A stretch of DNA of 64,000 nt from Agathobaculum hominis (GTDB lineage Bacteria; Bacillota; Clostridia; Oscillospirales; Butyricicoccaceae), in contig NZ_JACOPK010000003.1 of assembly GCF_014288055.1 (NCBI RefSeq), positions 62,001-126,000 on the forward strand, given 5' to 3'. The position numbers and the translations under genes were made by a program. Below are positions 34,601 through 41,783 of the stretch, piece by piece. Position 1 is the first letter of the stretch; each line of letters starts with the position of its first letter. The notes under the pieces are model-generated. The model ran no database searches. It saw only the letters and a list, made by a program, of their open reading frames with translations, and was not told where the DNA came from.

Positions 34601-35736
34601 ACCTGTTGCATGTCGGCGAGAACGCACTCAAGATCGTATCGAACGGCTATAAGACGCAGACAGTCGAGTTTACTTACGGCAAGGTGAACGAGGAAAATCT
34701 CTCGCTCTCGGCAGAGGTCAATAAGGACGCGCAGACCGTTACCCTGACCGTCAACGGCTCGAATGGCGATTTTCTGAAAAATCTGACATCCGTAAAGCTC
34801 GGCGAAGATACGGTTTACGGCAAGGGCGTTGAGGGCAGCGACGCGGTTTACTATGTTCTGGGCGCGGACAACAAGACCATTTCGCTCTATAACGTCAAGC
34901 CGGGCAGCTATCAGCTCACCCTGTCAGCAAAGTATTACGAGGATTTGACGGCGGAGTTTACGATGAAAAAAGTAGATACGCCTGATACCAAGACTGCACC
35001 GGAAATTTCCTCGTATGAGCAGAAAAGCATTTCTGATTTCGTCGGAACGCAGTATCCGGTTTATCGCTTCAGCTTCAACGGACTGAACGCCACCGACCTG
35101 AAAGGGTATCTGAATGCAGTAACCTCGGTTAAGGTAAACAAAACCACGCTGACCAAGAACACCAGCAGTTTCAGCTTCGACGAGAAGGAATTCCGTCTGT
35201 ATTCCACCGGCAGCGAGAACGGCGGCGCTATGTACGATTATGACAGGCTCGACCTCTTTGCCTCTCTGTTCAAGCAGCCCGGTACCTACACCATCACGCT
35301 TACCGCACCGGACTATGCTGATGTTTCCTATGAACTGACAGTCAGCGGTTCGACTGAACCCACCGAGCCGACTGACCCGACTGAGCCGGGCGAGAGCGAA
35401 GTAAAGGTTCCGACCGAACTGCCGGCGATTACCAAAGGCAGCAACGCATATTGTACGCTCACATTTTCCAATGCAGAAAAGTGGCTGGCGCAGAGTTTAA
35501 CTGTTACTGTAAATGATGTGGCATATGACAAAACCGGCTCTATCTATAACCTTGATAACGGCGGAGCGTATTATATCGAAAAGAACAACATTTCTCTGAA
35601 GATTCCGTACGAATCGTTTGATTCCAAGACGAGTATGCTTGTAATCTCCGATGGTACTTCGACTATTAACTTTACCGTTACAGTGCCGGGGTCTTTCAGC
35701 TTTGGTGCTGAACCGACCATCGCATTTACCAAGTAA
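31681..35736 (+). CDS. Large N-terminal-SLH surface protein with repeated beta domains
   Basis: A 1351-residue exported protein. Residues 1-23 form a signal peptide (KKKQTLALLLAGAMLVPNAFAA). Three SLH repeats cover about 23-195 (for example FTDVRPDAWYHNDMAVSVAM). A parallel-beta-like stretch follows (about 210-350), then a Ser/Gly linker (about 360-405), then several domains of about 80-90 residues resembling the Shr-like hemoglobin-interacting/DUF1533 type (KTISLYNVKPGSYQLTLSAK and similar), a Thr/Pro-rich spacer and a last domain. The start is TTG, 9 bases after AAGGAGG; an ATG at 31674 opens only a wrong frame. Heme binding is not shown by sequence alone. Confidence 0.9.
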   Translation: MKKKQTLALLLAGAMLVPNAFAASPEDFHDFPTDWSAAGLRSAVQNGLLNGSNGEINGNGLLTRAQLAAIVNRAFGADKAADLSGFTDVRPDAWYHNDMAVSVAMGAFQGANGKLNPESPITREEAFAVLARAFGLDGDASALSDYTDGGSVSPWAKSAVSALIDSGFVNGANGRLNPRSSITRAEFAKVISGMASTFADNGLSDTVDGNVIVRSSGASLAGKTINGDLILADGAAQADLTNVTVTGRILIRGGADGVTFGNTSAGRGIIVHSDVSIAGTADSITVAGAAAVTVQSGASVGSITVNAENAKITGAGKVGEVRANADNVSVSTSGTRVSASEDVSGVQAGSKTVAAGKTETVSQTSGGSSSGGGASSGGGASSGGGSSSGGSSNGGSSNGGGSSSNNDQNVNAEIADAKVVTTDAGAYLALSFKDGFKADATTVTVDGADVTAAVSKVTDDGAVSKLPLTAKPGSVTLTSGGRTQTISLGTAQANAVYTGEDYLPDYFIKHGPLAMWDYYLTNYDDAGSVRVLPAKTTFGTSAVRSEHPSYSEPLVLDEDGKGNVVVMFNYNTAEEKAWFDSIAAFNEDNTEGAVQLVAYDQEKNTWNRNLQFTKGFDDHHGNKVATLTIPFGQSNFRSNGRYFVRVTSANAQGVKSSALASIHVQNHDTPTLKIKENPESGKNLHFAVSNLVYGITDPIEKVTLTDPTGKTTALEKITDYYLFSQDLFVLYNDTNAESGASDHLKYQGEYTLTIQANGFKTFSCTFNVKEGAQPAQLKAVTYDAVSRATGSTSSGSGSSDSSGGYAVSTDFLFDSDLVANACVLNKLGRDTADSAAVLEYWNYSASTLDSVFNKGDTMYYDGTDYIDATNKALWVPFSEFVKTAKAGVYPPHATKAVLEDGLLGDIQDSTVSGRLDYVVPTVSGNQQGSDAVLTFENGTDYLGKISALYLNGDWRELDEKYYSIEGNVITLSKDLLHVGENALKIVSNGYKTQTVEFTYGKVNEENLSLSAEVNKDAQTVTLTVNGSNGDFLKNLTSVKLGEDTVYGKGVEGSDAVYYVLGADNKTISLYNVKPGSYQLTLSAKYYEDLTAEFTMKKVDTPDTKTAPEISSYEQKSISDFVGTQYPVYRFSFNGLNATDLKGYLNAVTSVKVNKTTLTKNTSSFSFDEKEFRLYSTGSENGGAMYDYDRLDLFASLFKQPGTYTITLTAPDYADVSYELTVSGSTEPTEPTDPTEPGESEVKVPTELPAITKGSNAYCTLTFSNAEKWLAQSLTVTVNDVAYDKTGSIYNLDNGGAYYIEKNNISLKIPYESFDSKTSMLVISDGTSTINFTVTVPGSFSFGAEPTIAFTK

Positions 35737-35750
35737 ACACCGCTCCAAAG

Positions 35751-35775
35751 GAAGCCCCTCGCGGGCTTCTTTTCT
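35751..35775 (+). terminator. Terminator after the SLH gene
   Basis: GAAGCCC-CTCGC-GGGCTTC followed by TTTTCTTT. Confidence 0.85.
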
Positions 35776-35793
35776 TTACGATAGGGAAATACT

Positions 35794-35822
35794 GCCGCAG
35801 TTTTCATTGTGCGGTGCTGCCA
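35794..35822. repeat. Dispersed repeat, copy B
   Basis: GCCGCAGTTTTCATTGTGCG then GTGCTGCC, related to copies at 25605-25632 and 60303-60463. Confidence 0.6.
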
Positions 35823-35845
35823 TAGATATAATACACTCCCCCTTA

Positions 35846-35875
35846 TTGACAACCGCACGCTCTGTCCCGTATAAT
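35846..35875 (+). promoter_or_regulatory. Promoter of the attenuated nucleobase operon
   Basis: TTGACA, an 18-base spacer and TATAAT, followed by a leader of about 140 bases. Confidence 0.8.
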
Positions 35876-35906
35876 AAAGTAGTCGAAAAAAGGGAGGCGC
35901 ACGGAT

Positions 35907-35966
35907 ATGCGGCACGAATACACATCATGCGGACACCCGCCCGTTTCCCCGAACAGACCTGTATGA
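35907..35966 (+). CDS. 19-residue leader peptide
   Basis: ATG is 9 bases after AGGGAGG. The product is MRHEYTSCGHPPVSPNRPV, rich in proline and His/Arg. It stops 2 bases before the left arm of an intrinsic terminator, the layout of translation-linked attenuation. No other function is suggested. Confidence 0.6.
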   Translation: MRHEYTSCGHPPVSPNRPV

Positions 35967-35968
35967 CC

Positions 35969-36008
35969 AAGGACCCCCTGCCCCCCAAACGGCAGCCGGT
36001 CCTTTTTT
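35969..36008 (+). terminator. Leader terminator (attenuator)
   Basis: AAGGACC and GGTCCTT form the outer stem, TGCC/GGCA the inner stem, and six T follow. It ends 16 bases before the first structural gene, so transcription must read through it. Confidence 0.75.
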
Positions 36009-36024
36009 GTGGGAGGAAAATGAA

Positions 36025-37122
36025 ATGATCGAAAACTGGAACGACGTCCACATTGTCCCGGAATTCTGCGACCAGGGCGTGGACTGCTACCGCCTCGAGG
36101 GCGGCAGCTTTCTCAACGAGTACTACATCGTTTCCGAGGCGGAGACGCGCAAGCTGATGAACCATCCCGAGGTCGTCGGCTACGAGGTCTATGCCTCGCT
36201 CGTCACCGCGACCTCGCAGATGATGTACTACCTCAAGGAGCAGAAGAAAATCACGTCCGCCAACATTCTCTCCATCCTGCGCGGCGCGCTCAACTATCCG
36301 CTCGAGGAGAGCTGCTACAAGGAGCACATCCGCGTGCACGACATCAGCTTCATGTCCAGCGAGCGCGTGTTCGGCGAGAACGACGAGATGTCGCTCGACA
36401 TCAAATACTGCAAGCTGACCATGGTGCCCAACAGCACGCTCATGATCGGCGACATCATCGCCTCGGGCGAAACGCTCGTGCAGTGCCTGCGCTACGTCAC
36501 CGACTACTACCGCAGACAGGGCGCGCAGCTGCGCAACATCGTGCTGTTCACCATCGGCGGCACGCAGGGCATCGAGATCCTCGAAAAACTGACCCGCGAG
36601 ATCCGCACCTACTGGCCGGACTTCGAGGGCTTCATCACCGTGTACTACGAGGGCGTGTTCAGCTGCTACGAGGAGGGCGACAAGGGCGTTTCCGGCATCA
36701 ACCGCGCGCTCATCGACTTCTACTGGAAGGGCGGCATCATCGCCCCGGCGTTCCGCCGCGAGACGCTTTCCATGCAGAACCCGCTGTTCGAAAAGTGCAC
36801 GATCTATGACGGCGGCGCGCGCCGCTACGAGATCCATGAGCACATCGACGAGGTGCTCGAATTCTGGAACGGCATTCTCGAGCGTGCGGATAAGATCGAC
36901 AAGCAGGCGCTGCTCGAGGAAAAGCTCGGCCACGCTCTGCCGATCTCCTACGAGGACTGGGTCAGGGACTGCCACTACGGAAAGCTCGATGAAAAGCTGA
37001 CGCGCTGGCTGTATCAGCAGGAGCGCGGCTTCGTCGAGAGCCTGCGCGGCATCTCGCTCGAGCAGATCGCCCTTCAGCGCATCGAGGAGTTCACCTCGAC
37101 GCTCAAAAAGTACATCCTGTAA
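36025..37122 (+). CDS. Phosphoribosyltransferase-like protein
   Basis: A 365-residue protein. The core has a PRPP-loop-like motif M-I-G-D-I-I-A-S-G-E-T-L at about residues 139-150, preceded by beta strands, and ILSILRGALNYPLEE matching the early loop of type I phosphoribosyltransferases. Long helical extensions flank the core. It would join a base to PRPP, or use this fold in another way. The start at MIENW is 8 bases after GGGAGGA. The next gene, 32 bases on, is a cytosine-type permease, which supports nucleobase uptake and salvage. The exact base is unknown. Confidence 0.7.
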   Translation: MIENWNDVHIVPEFCDQGVDCYRLEGGSFLNEYYIVSEAETRKLMNHPEVVGYEVYASLVTATSQMMYYLKEQKKITSANILSILRGALNYPLEESCYKEHIRVHDISFMSSERVFGENDEMSLDIKYCKLTMVPNSTLMIGDIIASGETLVQCLRYVTDYYRRQGAQLRNIVLFTIGGTQGIEILEKLTREIRTYWPDFEGFITVYYEGVFSCYEEGDKGVSGINRALIDFYWKGGIIAPAFRRETLSMQNPLFEKCTIYDGGARRYEIHEHIDEVLEFWNGILERADKIDKQALLEEKLGHALPISYEDWVRDCHYGKLDEKLTRWLYQQERGFVESLRGISLEQIALQRIEEFTSTLKKYIL

Positions 37123-37154
37123 CAGATTCACAGCAAAAGATTGGACGGTAATCA

Positions 37155-38393
37155 ATGAAAAAAGAACAAACGACGGTAGATATCGATTTTGCGGAGGCGG
37201 CGGTGCCGCAGTACGCGCGCCGCGGTATCGTGACCATGTTCATGATCATGCTCGGCTTCACCTTTTTCTCGGCGAGCATGTGGGTCGGTCAGGAGCTGGC
37301 CGACGGTCTGGATTTCGGCGGCTTTCTCGTCTCGCTCATCATCGGCGGCCTCATCCTCAGCCTGTACACCGGCCTGCTCGGCTACGTCGGCGCGGAGACC
37401 GGCATGAGTCTTGATCTGCTCGCGCGCAAGGCCTTCGGCAGCAAGGGCTCGTATCTGCCCTCGGCGATGATCTCCTTCACACAGATCGGCTGGTTCGGCG
37501 TCGGCATCGCCATGTTCGCCATTCCGGTCGCAAACGAGCTGCTCGGCGGCAGCACCGCGGCGGAATGGGCGCTCGTCATCATCGCCGGCGCGTGCATGAC
37601 CGCTTCGGCGTACTTCGGCATCAAGTCGCTGACGCTCATCAGCTACATCGCGGTTCCGCTCGTCGCCATTCTCGGCACGATCGCCATGGTCATGGCGGTC
37701 TCGCGCGGCGACGGCACGATCATCGACCAGTTCGCGAAATCCAGCGGCACGCTGACCGTCATCGGCGGCGCGGGTCTGGTCATCGGCTCGTTTGTCTCCG
37801 GCGGCACGGCGACCCCGAATTTCTCCCGTTTTGCGCGAAACGGCAGAATCGGCGCCATCACGACCGTCATCGCCTTCTTCATCGGCAACTCGCTGATGTT
37901 CTTCTTCGGCGCGATCTCCTCGGTCTACGTCGGCGGCAACGACATTTTTGAGGTCATGATCAACCTCGGTCTGTTCTATCTGGCTATTCTGGTGCTCGGC
38001 CTCAATATCTGGACGACCAACGACAATGCGCTCTACTCGGCCGGTCTGGGTCTCGCGAACATCTTCGGTCAGAAGAAAAAGCCGATGGTCCTCATCTCCG
38101 GCATCGTCGGCACGGCGCTCGCCGTCTGGCTGTACTGGAATTTCTGCGGCTGGCTGAATATTCTGAACTGCACGCTGCCCCCGGTCGGCATCATCCTCGT
38201 CATGAGCTTCTTCATGGACCGCGAGAAGTACCGGGACGTCGAAGTCACCGAGACGGTCAACTGGTATGCGGTCGCAGGCGTCATCCTGGGCGCCGTGGTT
38301 GCAAATGTTGTGTCCTGGGGCATCGCCTCCATCAACGGCATGATCGTAGCCGCTGTCTGCTACCTGATCGGTCACGCCCGGAAAAACAGATAA
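37155..38393 (+). CDS. codB: Cytosine/nucleobase permease (NCS1, CodB-like)
   Basis: A 412-residue, 12-segment transporter. PQYARRGIVTMFMIMLGFTF, WVGQELADGLDFGGFLVS and SYLPSAMISFTQIGWFGVGI are typical of CodB in the NCS1 family, which brings in cytosine or related compounds with H+ or Na+. It shares the leader and promoter with the phosphoribosyltransferase-like gene. Substrate could be another nucleobase or a thiamine-type ring. Confidence 0.85.
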   Translation: MKKEQTTVDIDFAEAAVPQYARRGIVTMFMIMLGFTFFSASMWVGQELADGLDFGGFLVSLIIGGLILSLYTGLLGYVGAETGMSLDLLARKAFGSKGSYLPSAMISFTQIGWFGVGIAMFAIPVANELLGGSTAAEWALVIIAGACMTASAYFGIKSLTLISYIAVPLVAILGTIAMVMAVSRGDGTIIDQFAKSSGTLTVIGGAGLVIGSFVSGGTATPNFSRFARNGRIGAITTVIAFFIGNSLMFFFGAISSVYVGGNDIFEVMINLGLFYLAILVLGLNIWTTNDNALYSAGLGLANIFGQKKKPMVLISGIVGTALAVWLYWNFCGWLNILNCTLPPVGIILVMSFFMDREKYRDVEVTETVNWYAVAGVILGAVVANVVSWGIASINGMIVAAVCYLIGHARKNR

Positions 38394-38483
38394 TCTCGTA
38401 TTCGGGATGATCTGCATCCTGTCTGCGCGGATCGATAAGGAAAACAGAAACCGGAGCATAGTTCACTTTTCTGTTTGATACAG

Positions 38484-38515
38484 CAAAGCCCCCGTTCACA
38501 AGAACGGGGGCTTTG
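38484..38515 (+). terminator. Terminator after the nucleobase operon
   Basis: CAAAGCCCCCGTTC and GAACGGGGGCTTTG with a 4-base loop; the T-tract is short. Confidence 0.7.
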
Positions 38516-38520
38516 AGATT

Positions 38521-38612
38521 GCCGACAAACTTCGTTCTTCCGACAATCCGTGTTTTGCCTTCGCAGAACACGGATCGTCCGCAAACCGAGGTACACGCCG
38601 CGCGGTTTGTGC
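38521..38612 (-). repeat. Dispersed 3'-end repeat, copy 1
   Basis: Read on the minus strand it starts just after the cysteine desulfurase stop: AACCGCGCGGCGTGTACCTC, then GGTTTGCGGACGATCCGTGT, then TCTGCG...ACGGATTGTCGGAAG. The copy at 47131-47280 shares these blocks in the same order and also sits right after a gene. Confidence 0.7.
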
Positions 38613-38613
38613 T

Positions 38614-39762
38614 TTATTCCTCGGCAAGCTCCCGGACGGCGGAAACGGCGGCGTCCGCTTCCTCCTCCGTATTAAAAAAGGAAAAGCTGAACCGCACCGC
38701 ACCCTGCTGTACCGTGCCGAGCGCCTCGTGTATACGCGGCGCACAGTGCGCTCCGGCCCGTGTCGCGATGCCGTAGTCCTCGGCCAGAATATCCGCGATC
38801 TCGGCCGAGTCGTAATCCCGGATGTTGAGCGTCACGATCGCAGCGCGCTCCGGCGCGGTAAAATCGCCGTAGACCGTCACACCGGGAATGCTGCGAACGC
38901 CCTCGTAAAACCGGCGCATCAGCTGCCGCTCCCGTGCGCCGATGGACTCCGCGCCCTGCCGCAGGATAAAATCGAGCGCCGCGTGCAGCCCGGCAAGGCC
39001 GTGACCGTTGAGCGTTCCGGCCTCGAGCCGCGCCGGATATTCCTTCGGCTGTTCCCGGTCGTAGGAGTGCACGCCCGTGCCGCCGCGCAGCAGCGGCCGC
39101 AGCTCCACGCCCGGCCGGATGCACAGGCCGCCGGTGCCCTGCGGCCCCATCAGACCCTTGTGGCCGGTAAAGCAGAGCACATCAATGCCCATTTTCTGCA
39201 TATCGATCAGCGCCGCCCCGGCGGTCTGCGAGGCGTCGATCACCAGAAGCGCGCCGTGCGCGTGCGCCATCGCGCCGATCCGGGCAATATCGAGCATATT
39301 TCCGGTCAGATTGGAGGCGTGAGTGCAGACGACCGCCCTTGTGTTCGGGCGGAACAGCGCCTCCATGTCCTCGTATCGGATGTTTCCGCGGCGGTCTGCG
39401 CGGACAAAATCGACCGCCGCACCGCGCGTCTGCATATCGTACAGCGGGCGCAGCACGGAATTATGCTCGAGATCGGTCGAAATGACGTGATCGCCCGCCG
39501 AAATCAGTCCGTAGACCGCGATATTCAGCGCCTCAGTCGAGTTTGCCGTGAAAACGACATGGTCGGCGCGCGGACAGCCGAACAGCTCCGCCAGTCTGCT
39601 CCGCGTCTCGAATACCATGCGCGACGCAGACAGCGACGCGCCGTGCGCGCCCCGCGCGGCATTCCCGGTGGTCAGTATCGCGTTTTTCACCGCCTCGGCA
39701 ACCTCCGGCGGCTTGTGCAGCGTTGTCGCCGCATTATCCAGATAGATCATGTCTGTCTCCAT
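38614..39762 (-). CDS. Cysteine desulfurase family protein (class V aminotransferase)
   Basis: A 382-residue PLP enzyme. IYLDNAATTLHKPPEVAEAV opens it, CFTGHKGLMGPQGTGGLCIR holds the PLP lysine, and THASNLTGNMLDI lies mid-protein. Such enzymes draw sulfur (or selenium) from cysteine or selenocysteine. It is 3 bases from a DUF3343 gene and follows yedF, an arrangement linked to selenium metabolism. The active Cys near the C-terminus is in TRAGAHCAPRIHEALGT. Confidence 0.9.
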   Translation of the reverse strand: METDMIYLDNAATTLHKPPEVAEAVKNAILTTGNAARGAHGASLSASRMVFETRSRLAELFGCPRADHVVFTANSTEALNIAVYGLISAGDHVISTDLEHNSVLRPLYDMQTRGAAVDFVRADRRGNIRYEDMEALFRPNTRAVVCTHASNLTGNMLDIARIGAMAHAHGALLVIDASQTAGAALIDMQKMGIDVLCFTGHKGLMGPQGTGGLCIRPGVELRPLLRGGTGVHSYDREQPKEYPARLEAGTLNGHGLAGLHAALDFILRQGAESIGARERQLMRRFYEGVRSIPGVTVYGDFTAPERAAIVTLNIRDYDSAEIADILAEDYGIATRAGAHCAPRIHEALGTVQQGAVRFSFSFFNTEEEADAAVSAVRELAEE

Positions 39763-39765
39763 TTG

Positions 39766-40008
39766 TCAGCCGTACATTTGGACGACCGCGTCCGTTTCGT
39801 AGCCGCAGCCTGCCTGCGCCAGAGCCGCAAGGAGCTGCGGCCTTTCGTCGACCTCCGCCTTCCATGCGAGACCGCAGCCGGCGCTGACCTGCGACGGGAT
39901 GGGGATCATGCGCCCGGGCAGGCCGCTGTTCGTAAACAGCGCCTCTGCGGCAAGCGCCTGCTCGGTCGAGGAAAACGCGATCACGAGCACCGGCCTTCTG
40001 CGCCGCAT
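39766..40008 (-). CDS. DUF3343 protein
   Basis: An 80-residue protein: VLVIAFSSTEQALAAEALFT, then a Cys in SAGCGLAWKAEVDERPQ. DUF3343 proteins are small putative Se/S carriers found with YedF and cysteine desulfurases. Its ATG overlaps the yedF stop (TGATG), so it is translationally coupled. The C-terminal Cys-Gly (QAGCGYE) may also matter. Confidence 0.8.
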   Translation of the reverse strand: MRRRRPVLVIAFSSTEQALAAEALFTNSGLPGRMIPIPSQVSAGCGLAWKAEVDERPQLLAALAQAGCGYETDAVVQMYG

Positions 40009-40619
40009 CACGGACGAAGGACCAGATCGGCCTGCATCTGCTTTTCGGTGATAACGTACATGTTGGTAACGCCGCCGACCTGAAGCCGGTCGGTCAGGCC
40101 GTAGTGGCTCAGGCAGGTGCCGCAGGTCAGGATCTCGACGCCGAGCGCGGCGAGATTTTTCAGATCCTCGAGCGACGGCGAGCCCTCGCAGGTAACGCGC
40201 GCGCCGCCGTTGTAGAACAGGAGGGTCGACGGCAGCTTTTCCTGCTGGGTGAGCGCGAACAGGAAGCCCTTGAGCAGGATGCGGCCCAGCTCGTCGTCGC
40301 CCTCGCCCATGTGGTCGGCGGAAATGACAACGACGGTCTTTTTCTGCGCGGCCGGTACGGTGCAGGAAATTTCCTCGTCTCCGCTCTCTGCGACCGCGCC
40401 CTCGGTCGTGATGGTCACGCAGAACTCCTTTTCGCCGCGCTTTTCGGTCCGGATGGCGCAGCCCTTGCTCTCCGCAAGGCGCGTCAGATTCTGCACCGCG
40501 ATCTCGTTGTCCACGAGCGTCTGCACCGTGCCGGCGCCGTTCAGCTCCTGCAGTGCGTGCAGTGTTTTTACGACCGGGATCGGGCATGCCTCGCCCATCG
40601 CATTTACCTCAATCATCAA
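40008..40619 (-). CDS. yedF: Sulfurtransferase-like selenium metabolism protein YedF
   Basis: A 203-residue protein. Residues 1-70 form a TusA/SirA-like domain with the CPxP motif (MGEACPIPVVKTLHALQEL), and the rest is a DsrE-like domain (TVVVISADHMGEGDDELGRI, TCGTCLSHYGLTDRL). It belongs to the yedF-DUF3343-desulfurase operon. Genes for selenophosphate synthase or selenocysteine insertion are not in the window. Confidence 0.85.
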   Translation of the reverse strand: MMIEVNAMGEACPIPVVKTLHALQELNGAGTVQTLVDNEIAVQNLTRLAESKGCAIRTEKRGEKEFCVTITTEGAVAESGDEEISCTVPAAQKKTVVVISADHMGEGDDELGRILLKGFLFALTQQEKLPSTLLFYNGGARVTCEGSPSLEDLKNLAALGVEILTCGTCLSHYGLTDRLQVGGVTNMYVITEKQMQADLVLRP

Positions 40620-40647
40620 ACTTCCTCCTTCGGGATATTCTGCTGTT

Positions 40648-40677
40648 ATTATAGCACGACAGTGCGCCCTTTTTCAA
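40648..40677 (-). promoter_or_regulatory. Promoter of the yedF operon
   Basis: Minus strand TTGAAA, an 18-base spacer and TATAAT, about 30 bases before the yedF ATG, with AAGGAGG between. Confidence 0.75.
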
Positions 40678-40836
40678 TCGTTCTCCACATTGCGCAGGAG
40701 ACAGCCGGGAAACGGCGTTTTTCTGTCCTTCGGGAGATCCGCCGCAAAAAACGCTTGCGTTTCCGCGTGTTTGCGGTATGATGAGAGTATAATATCCATC
40801 CGATCTGCCGCAGTACAAAAGGAGATACAGCCGAAA

Positions 40837-41502
40837 ATGGAGCACTACACAAAAATCGACATGGCAACCTGGCCGCGCCGTGAGCACTACCGCTATTACA
40901 GTCAGACGCTCAAGGTCGAATTCAATATGACCGCACCCGTAAACGTGAAAAATCTGCTCGGTTTCTGCCGCGCGAACGGATACCGCTTTTACCCTGCGGC
41001 GATCTACTGCGTCACCCGGACGCTCGGCCGCATCGAGAATTTCCGCATGTTCCGGAATGCGGACGGCGAGCTGTGCGTCTGGGACCGGGTCGTTCCCAAC
41101 TACACGATCTTTCACGCGGATGACTGCACGTTTTCCGACTGCTGGACGGATTTCTCCGACGATTTCGGCACGTTCTACCGCGCGGTCACGGCGGATATGC
41201 AGACCTTCGGCGGCAATCACGGCATCAAGGCGAAGCCGGGTCAGCCGGCGAACTTCTACTGCGTGTCCTGCACGCCATGGGTCTCGTTCACCGGCTGCGG
41301 CAGCCGCGTGACGGGCAGCAGCGAACCGGCCTTCTTTCCCATTATCGTGATGGGAAGATATGAGGAGAGCGGCGGCGCGGTCAGAATGCCGGTCGCGCTG
41401 TCGATCGCGCACGCCGTTGCGGACGGCTATCACGCTGCGCTGTTCTTCCGTTATCTTCAGGAGGAGATGGACGCGCTCGCGGCCTCCGAGGCCGGACTTT
41501 GA
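40837..41502 (+). CDS. Chloramphenicol acetyltransferase-like protein
   Basis: A 221-residue protein of normal CAT length. IDMATWPRREHYRYYSQTLK at the start and VALSIAHAVADGYHAALFFR near the end fit the family; the catalytic H-x-x-x-D is present as HAVAD. CAT enzymes move an acetyl group from acetyl-CoA to chloramphenicol, but many chromosomal members have other acceptors. The Cys/Tyr-rich middle differs from the classic CATs. ATG follows AAAGGAGA. Drug resistance cannot be claimed from sequence alone. Confidence 0.85.
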   Translation: MEHYTKIDMATWPRREHYRYYSQTLKVEFNMTAPVNVKNLLGFCRANGYRFYPAAIYCVTRTLGRIENFRMFRNADGELCVWDRVVPNYTIFHADDCTFSDCWTDFSDDFGTFYRAVTADMQTFGGNHGIKAKPGQPANFYCVSCTPWVSFTGCGSRVTGSSEPAFFPIIVMGRYEESGGAVRMPVALSIAHAVADGYHAALFFRYLQEEMDALAASEAGL

Positions 41503-41701
41503 CGCGGATGCTCCTCCGGAAACGGCCTGCTGTCTGCAAAACGCGGACGGCGGGCCGCTTTCGTTTTTCTGATGCGCCCGCCGAGGGCGCTCTGCGGCAG
41601 CTCAGCAGGATATCGTACAGCGCGACCTCGTCCCTGTGCGCCCTGGCGGTGGAGACCGGACTGCCTTTGCGTGGAAAGGGACTTTTCCGACAAGCTGCAC
41701 A

Positions 41702-41730
41702 TTGTAAAATCTGCGCGGAAACCGTATAAT
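41702..41730 (+). promoter_or_regulatory. Promoter of the jetABC operon
   Basis: TTGTAA, a 17-base spacer and TATAAT. Confidence 0.7.
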
Positions 41731-41783
41731 TGTATCAGACGAAAAACGAGCGGAAGGGCTCCTTCCGCAGGAGGATACCGTTT

